Assembly: GCA_902790465.1 (NCBI GenBank)
Contig: CADASF010000041.1
Coordinates: 1 to 42,843 of the forward strand
Length of the DNA: 42,843 nucleotides
From: an uncultured bacterium
Lineage (GTDB): Bacteria > Vulcanimicrobiota > CADAWZ01
Reading direction: 5' to 3'
Below are positions 38,971-42,843 of the stretch, in pieces (the stretch's first letter is position 1; each line of letters starts with the position of its first letter). The notes under the pieces are model-generated. The model ran no database searches and was not told where the DNA came from. It was given only the letters and a program-made list of their open reading frames with translations. The position numbers and the translations under genes were made by a program.

Positions 38971-41061
38971 ATGGAAATAGATAGCTTTATAAGTGAATAT
39001 CGCAAAAAAATATCTGATTGTAGTGATAAAAGTTTATCAAGTGATCTGAAAGTATTGAATGACGATTTAAATCGACTTCAGAAAATTAATGAGCTTTTAT
39101 TGCGTGATAAATATCGTTTGGTCTTTATTGGCAAACCTGGGAGTGGAAAGACAACCACAATTTGCCATTATTTAGGGCTTATTGATGACAATTTAGAAGG
39201 TAGAGAATTTACAAATATTGAATTGTTTAATGTTGCTTCTGGGAATACAACTGCATTTGAGGTTCATTATTCCATTGGTGGACAAACAAGGTTTTATATA
39301 TATCCTGAAAAACAAGAATATCAAAAATTGATGATAAGAGAATATTGCGAATATGTTTGGGAACTTGCTAAATCATCTCAGAATAATAAAGAATTTGCTA
39401 AGTCATTAAAAAATGATGAAGAATTTTCTAAATTATCCCAGAATGATGATAGAAGTGATAGGTCTAAAAGAAGTACTGAAATAAATAGAATTATTAGAAA
39501 TATGTTAGGTGTACAATCAAATGATAAATTCAAAGAATTAATCATAAGTGATTATTTTGATTTGGATTTTGAATCGTTCTATCAAAAGATGTTGGTAAAA
39601 ATAGATTTGCCACATCGTACTTGCCAAGAAATAGTATATGATGATTCAAATTTAAGTGAAAAAGAATGGATTAAAAAGACATTTACAAATATTAACTATG
39701 GCAAAATTACTAATGTTTCAATCCCTAAAAGAGTTGATGTTTTTTTTAATCCAATGAATATTGATATTGATATTCCTGATTATATATCTGAGGTTGTTGA
39801 TACGAGAGGATTTGAAGAAAATGAGCGTCCTGATTTGCGTAAATTGATTCATGACGATGATACAATTAATATCTTGATTGATAAAGTATCAGATGTTCCA
39901 AATGAGAAATTACAAAAAATATTAGGGGAGTGGGTTTTAAAAGAAGAAAAAGATGTAATACCTAAAATTTTTATTTTTGTCAAAGTAAAAGATAATGAAC
40001 TTGAAAATGTAAATGAAGCAGATGGGGATGCTGAAAAAGGGGAACAAATTAAAAGAGAAGAGATTCAACAAAAAGTACATAATTGGAAATTAAATTATAA
40101 TCTCGAAAATACTTTATTTTGGGATTCTTATTATGGTATTTCTACAGAGAATAAGACAATAACTATCAAGACAAAAGATGGAAATATTAAAAAACCTAAG
40201 AAAACATACATAAGTGAATATGATGAAGAAGTAATTATTTCTGAGAGAAATAGAATTTCAGAGCATATTCAAAGCAATATAGATAATTTCAAGGAAAATC
40301 TAAAAAAAGAAGCAGAAGAACTTAAAATTAGAGTAGAAAAGTTATATCAAGATATAGTTGTGCCTTCTTTAAACAAACAACAAGCTGATTTTTTGAAAAA
40401 AAAGATAATTTCTTTGGAAACATTAAGAAATGGCTTGATAGGTTTTGGAAATAGTTGTGGAAAGATAAAAGAAATATTTAGTAACTATTCATCTAAATTT
40501 TGGCATTCAGTTAAGTATAGTACATCTAATAAAAATGGTATTAGATGGAACAGTGCAAAGAAAACAACTTATGTTGCAGGAACTTGGGATAGAGCTCAAA
40601 TATATTATGCATCATATGATTATTCTTATAATTTGGCACATAATATTATTCAATCATATAAAGATAGTCTTATAAATTATCTTAATTGTGAAGAATTTTT
40701 AGTTCTAAAACCATTTTTTGATTCTTGTAAGGATAAAATCAATAATATATCATATAGAGAACTTTTAAATTCTATCGCTCAAAAATCACATAATTTACTG
40801 GTAGATATTTTTACTGATGGAGGAGATTGGGATCATAGTGAAACAGACAATATTATGAAACATCGTGATGTAGATTCTTGGTCTTCTCTTAAGAAAGTAG
40901 AAACAGGAAATGGTTATTACGGTAGATTAATAGATAAATTTATCGAAATAATGGAACAGAAACAGCTAAATGATAAAATTCAAGATGAAGTTATAAAAGA
41001 AGTAAAAGATTTTTTTGATAATATTATAAACTTATTGAAAAATAAAATTAGTAATCTATAA
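38971..41061 (+). CDS. Large P-loop NTPase, dynamin/GTPase-like, unknown function
   Basis: The 696-residue protein has a Walker A/G1 motif GKPGSGKTTT at 54-63 (Lys60) after a short helical N-terminus, a probable G3 motif DTRGFEEN at 277-284 (Asp277, Gly280), and IFIFVKVKD, a possible degenerate G4, near 335. The spacing from G1 to G3 is unusually long (about 220 residues), with an insertion of charged helices. Residues about 430-470 are coiled-coil-like (IQSNIDNFKENLKKEAEELKIRVEKLYQDIV). The C-terminal half has aromatic-rich WHSVKYS...TYVAGTWDRAQIYYASYDYSYNL and ends in helices. No signal peptide or transmembrane segment is seen. It could be a membrane-remodelling or defence GTPase; neither is shown. 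Flanking terminator and inverted repeat suggest an independent cassette. Confidence 0.7.
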   Translation: MEIDSFISEYRKKISDCSDKSLSSDLKVLNDDLNRLQKINELLLRDKYRLVFIGKPGSGKTTTICHYLGLIDDNLEGREFTNIELFNVASGNTTAFEVHYSIGGQTRFYIYPEKQEYQKLMIREYCEYVWELAKSSQNNKEFAKSLKNDEEFSKLSQNDDRSDRSKRSTEINRIIRNMLGVQSNDKFKELIISDYFDLDFESFYQKMLVKIDLPHRTCQEIVYDDSNLSEKEWIKKTFTNINYGKITNVSIPKRVDVFFNPMNIDIDIPDYISEVVDTRGFEENERPDLRKLIHDDDTINILIDKVSDVPNEKLQKILGEWVLKEEKDVIPKIFIFVKVKDNELENVNEADGDAEKGEQIKREEIQQKVHNWKLNYNLENTLFWDSYYGISTENKTITIKTKDGNIKKPKKTYISEYDEEVIISERNRISEHIQSNIDNFKENLKKEAEELKIRVEKLYQDIVVPSLNKQQADFLKKKIISLETLRNGLIGFGNSCGKIKEIFSNYSSKFWHSVKYSTSNKNGIRWNSAKKTTYVAGTWDRAQIYYASYDYSYNLAHNIIQSYKDSLINYLNCEEFLVLKPFFDSCKDKINNISYRELLNSIAQKSHNLLVDIFTDGGDWDHSETDNIMKHRDVDSWSSLKKVETGNGYYGRLIDKFIEIMEQKQLNDKIQDEVIKEVKDFFDNIINLLKNKISNL

Positions 41062-41085
41062 ATCAACAGGGTCTAACAACTTTCC

Positions 41086-41135
41086 ACAGCCCCTTTTGCG
41101 GATAGATAGAATATCTGCAGGGGCTGTTTTTATTT
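41086..41135 (+). terminator. Intrinsic terminator of the GTPase-like gene
   Basis: ACAGCCCC (41086-41093) pairs with GGGGCTGT (41120-41127), extended by TGCGGATA/TATCTGCA inside, and runs into TTTTATTTTT. Confidence 0.85.
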
Positions 41136-41278
41136 TTGATTTTCAAACCCCATAAAAGCAATAAAAAATATTTCTTGTAAACTAAGGATTTATTTTTATT
41201 GCTTTATTTTATTTAAAATGTTATAATGAAACGATAAAATGTAAAACTGTTAGGATAAAACACCAGGTGGAAGCCCAG

Positions 41279-41493
41279 CAATCTAAGTCTGTAAATTATT
41301 ATTTACTTAAAAATTAAGTCGATCACCTATATTTAGAATGATATGCGTGGTCTACTTAATAAATTACTAAATTTAAATTAAGTGCTTGAGATTGCCACGG
41401 TCGCCTAGCTCCCTCGCAATGACATCGCCTATAAATAGAGACCATTTGGGTGTGTTTTAAAATATTAATCAACTAACACAACGAGTTAAAATT
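41279..41493. repeat. Composite dispersed repeat, copy 3 (most complete)
   Basis: Three parts are recognisable. 41279-41341 (GCAATCTAAGTCTGTAAATT through TATATTTAGAATG) is the inverse of 19065-19129. 41384-41429 is the GATTGCCACGG...TCGCAATGACATCGCC core shared with 11850-11895. 41467-41487 (AACTAACACAACGAGTT) is the inverse of 11817-11838. GCAATCT at the left and AGATTGC at 41388-41394 are themselves inverted. The gap 41136-41506 has no gene. Confidence 0.75.
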
Positions 41494-41506
41494 AAGGAGG
41501 ATATAT

Positions 41507-42843
41507 ATGCAAGACTTACCAATAGGTATTCAAACATTTGAAGATATTCGAAATGAAGATTTTATTTATGTTGATAAAACCAAACATTTATTTAATCTTT
41601 TTTCTTTCTCGTCCTCGTCGTTTTGGAAAATCTCTTACTTTATCAACATTAGAGGCAATGTTTCAAGGTAAAGCAGAATTATTTAAGGGACTTTATGCTG
41701 AGGAATGGGTAAAAGAGCAGGCAAAAAATCACAATCCAGTTATAAAAATAGATATGAGTGTTTTAGGCTCTTATGAGAATAAAAAAGAGTTAAAGCAGTC
41801 AATTATAAATTATCTTGTAAGATATTATATAGAAGAATATAAACTTGATATAGTTGTTAAAGATAATGCAGATGATGTTTTCCTTGATGTAATAAATAAA
41901 TTATATAAGCAGTTTGGACCTGTAGTAGTTCTCATTGATGAATATGATAAACCAATGACTGACAATCTAAACAATTTAGACAAAGCAAATGAAATGCGAG
42001 AAACTCTTCGTTCCTTTTACAGTGTTTTAAAAGGTTGCAGTCAAGTAAAATTTTTAATGGTAACAGGTGTATCAAAATTTAGCAAAGCAGGTATATTGTC
42101 AGGGTTTAATAATTTGAAAGACATATCAATGGTACCCAAATATGCTGATATAGTTGGCTATACTCAACAAGAACTTGAAGATAATTTTGGTGAATGGATA
42201 GAAAATTCAAGTCAAAATTTATCTATGAGTAGAAAAGAACTTTTGGATAAAATAAGAGAATTCTATGATGGATTCTCATTTGATGGTATAACAAGAGTAT
42301 ATAATCCATTTTCAGTATTAAATTTTTTTGATGAAAGTGATTTTAAAAATTTTTGGTATATGTCTGGTTCTCCTTCTTTTCTTCTCAATTATTTACAAAA
42401 TCATCGTATAAAAAATCCAGATAAATATGATGGAATAACAGTACCTGAAAAATTTGCAGATAAACGAGAAATAGAAAGTGCAAGTGTAGAAAGTTTTTTA
42501 TTTCAGGCTGGTTATTTGACAATAAAAAAGAAATTGCTAAACGAATTTGTTCTTGGTTATCCAAATGAAGAAGTTCGCAGTTCTTTAGCCGATATGTACC
42601 TTGATGATGTTTACCATATTGAAGGTTATGTTAGTTTAGGCAATGCAATTTGGAAATCCTTAGAAGATGAGAATATAGAAAATTTAGTAAAATCATTTAA
42701 TTTGGCAATTTCAGGGATACCCTATGAAGACTTTAGTGAAAATAACAAATTAGAAGAATCTTTACAAGAATATTTAGACCAACGAAAAGAATCTTGGTAT
42801 CGTTCAATGTTTGTGATGTTGCTTCGTGGTGCAGGTGTAATAT
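41507..42843 (+). pseudogene. AAA-ATPase-like protein (PF09820 type), frameshifted and cut by the window edge
   Basis: AAGGAGG precedes ATG 41507. The first frame reads MQDLPIGIQTFEDIRNEDF, YVDKTKHLFNL and then goes out of frame, stopping after about 54 codons. The family sequence resumes in the +1 frame from about 41601: FLSRPRRFGKSLTLSTLEAMF (P-loop region), VVVLIDEYDKPM (Walker B), FYDGFSFDG and YNPFSVLNFF, open to the window end. Compared with the family pattern YVDKT...GKYYFLSRPRRFGKS, six or seven residues are missing at the join, so a net loss of about 20 bases near 41597-41603 fits better than a single-base slip. These proteins are abundant, often duplicated ATPases of unclear function, some with a C-terminal nuclease-like domain. 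Confidence 0.85.

Noticed and set aside
41250-41290. Possible riboswitch-like segment (ACCAGGTGGAAGCCCAGC)
   Set aside because: No matching conserved riboswitch core was recognised, and the right part belongs to the dispersed repeat.

Overview
The window is AT-rich chromosomal DNA from an anaerobic, probably host-associated bacterium. The signs are a single-chain pyruvate:ferredoxin oxidoreductase, BspA-like leucine-rich-repeat surface proteins, very low-GC codon use and strong AGGAGG-type ribosome binding sites. An L10-leader-like attenuator precedes rplJ; this leader type is best known from Firmicutes, but the surface-protein repertoire also fits other gut phyla. I do not assign a phylum.

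Layout. 0.1-4.6 kb: a secreted M48-like metalloprotease, then on the minus strand an alpha/beta hydrolase, a YfdR-like HD phosphohydrolase and a type II restriction-modification pair (endonuclease, then beta-class adenine methyltransferase). 4.7-8.5 kb: PFOR (minus) with a readable promoter and a GTGTTAAA operator candidate. 8.6-13.8 kb: a MATE exporter, a BspA-like lipoprotein (minus) with a duplicated tail behind its stop codon, an ECF transporter S component whose mRNA looks leaderless, and a MalY/PatB aminotransferase. 13.9-15.05 kb: rplJ-rplL (minus) with a complete promoter, leader and attenuator. 15.2-21 kb: a 1016-residue cytoplasmic-looking LRR protein, a repeat zone with a MITE-like insertion, a small acidic coiled-coil protein and a second lipoprotein. 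21.1-24 kb: selD, a decayed gene remnant and a POT-like transporter. 24.3-30 kb: a tight plus-strand run of corA, a small basic ORF, mtnA, holA, two half-size chromate transporters and a secreted LIM-like metallopeptidase. 30.1-34.7 kb: mnmG, a transglutaminase-like lipoprotein and a CxxC membrane protein. 34.8-38.6 kb: three more paralogues of the secreted metallopeptidase in tandem. 39-41 kb: an uncharacterised large P-loop GTPase-like protein. 41.5-42.8 kb: a frameshifted PF09820-type AAA-ATPase-like gene cut by the window edge.

The most interesting item is the set of four secreted proteins at 28.6-30.0 and 34.8-38.6 kb. Each has a signal peptide, paired CxxC zinc-ribbon/LIM-like modules and a C-terminal HExxH...E peptidase domain. 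Order of parts, spacing and C-terminal signature match the plant ubiquitin-regulated peptidase DA1 (LIM, LIM-like, HEMMH...EEG peptidase, terminal xxxFP). Finding this architecture exported by a bacterium in a tandemly expanding family suggests host-directed or envelope proteolysis; the function is an inference.

Second, the intergenic DNA holds several small repeat families. One 56-bp palindromic repeat occurs empty at 34.8 kb and interrupted by a ~117-bp terminal-inverted-repeat element at 18.3 kb. A composite repeat carrying an ATTGCCACGG...TCGCAATGACA core is scattered at 11.8, 19.1 and 41.3 kb. Decay of PF09820-type genes at 22.4 and 41.5 kb and in-gene duplications in the surface proteins point to active repeat-driven remodelling of accessory genes.
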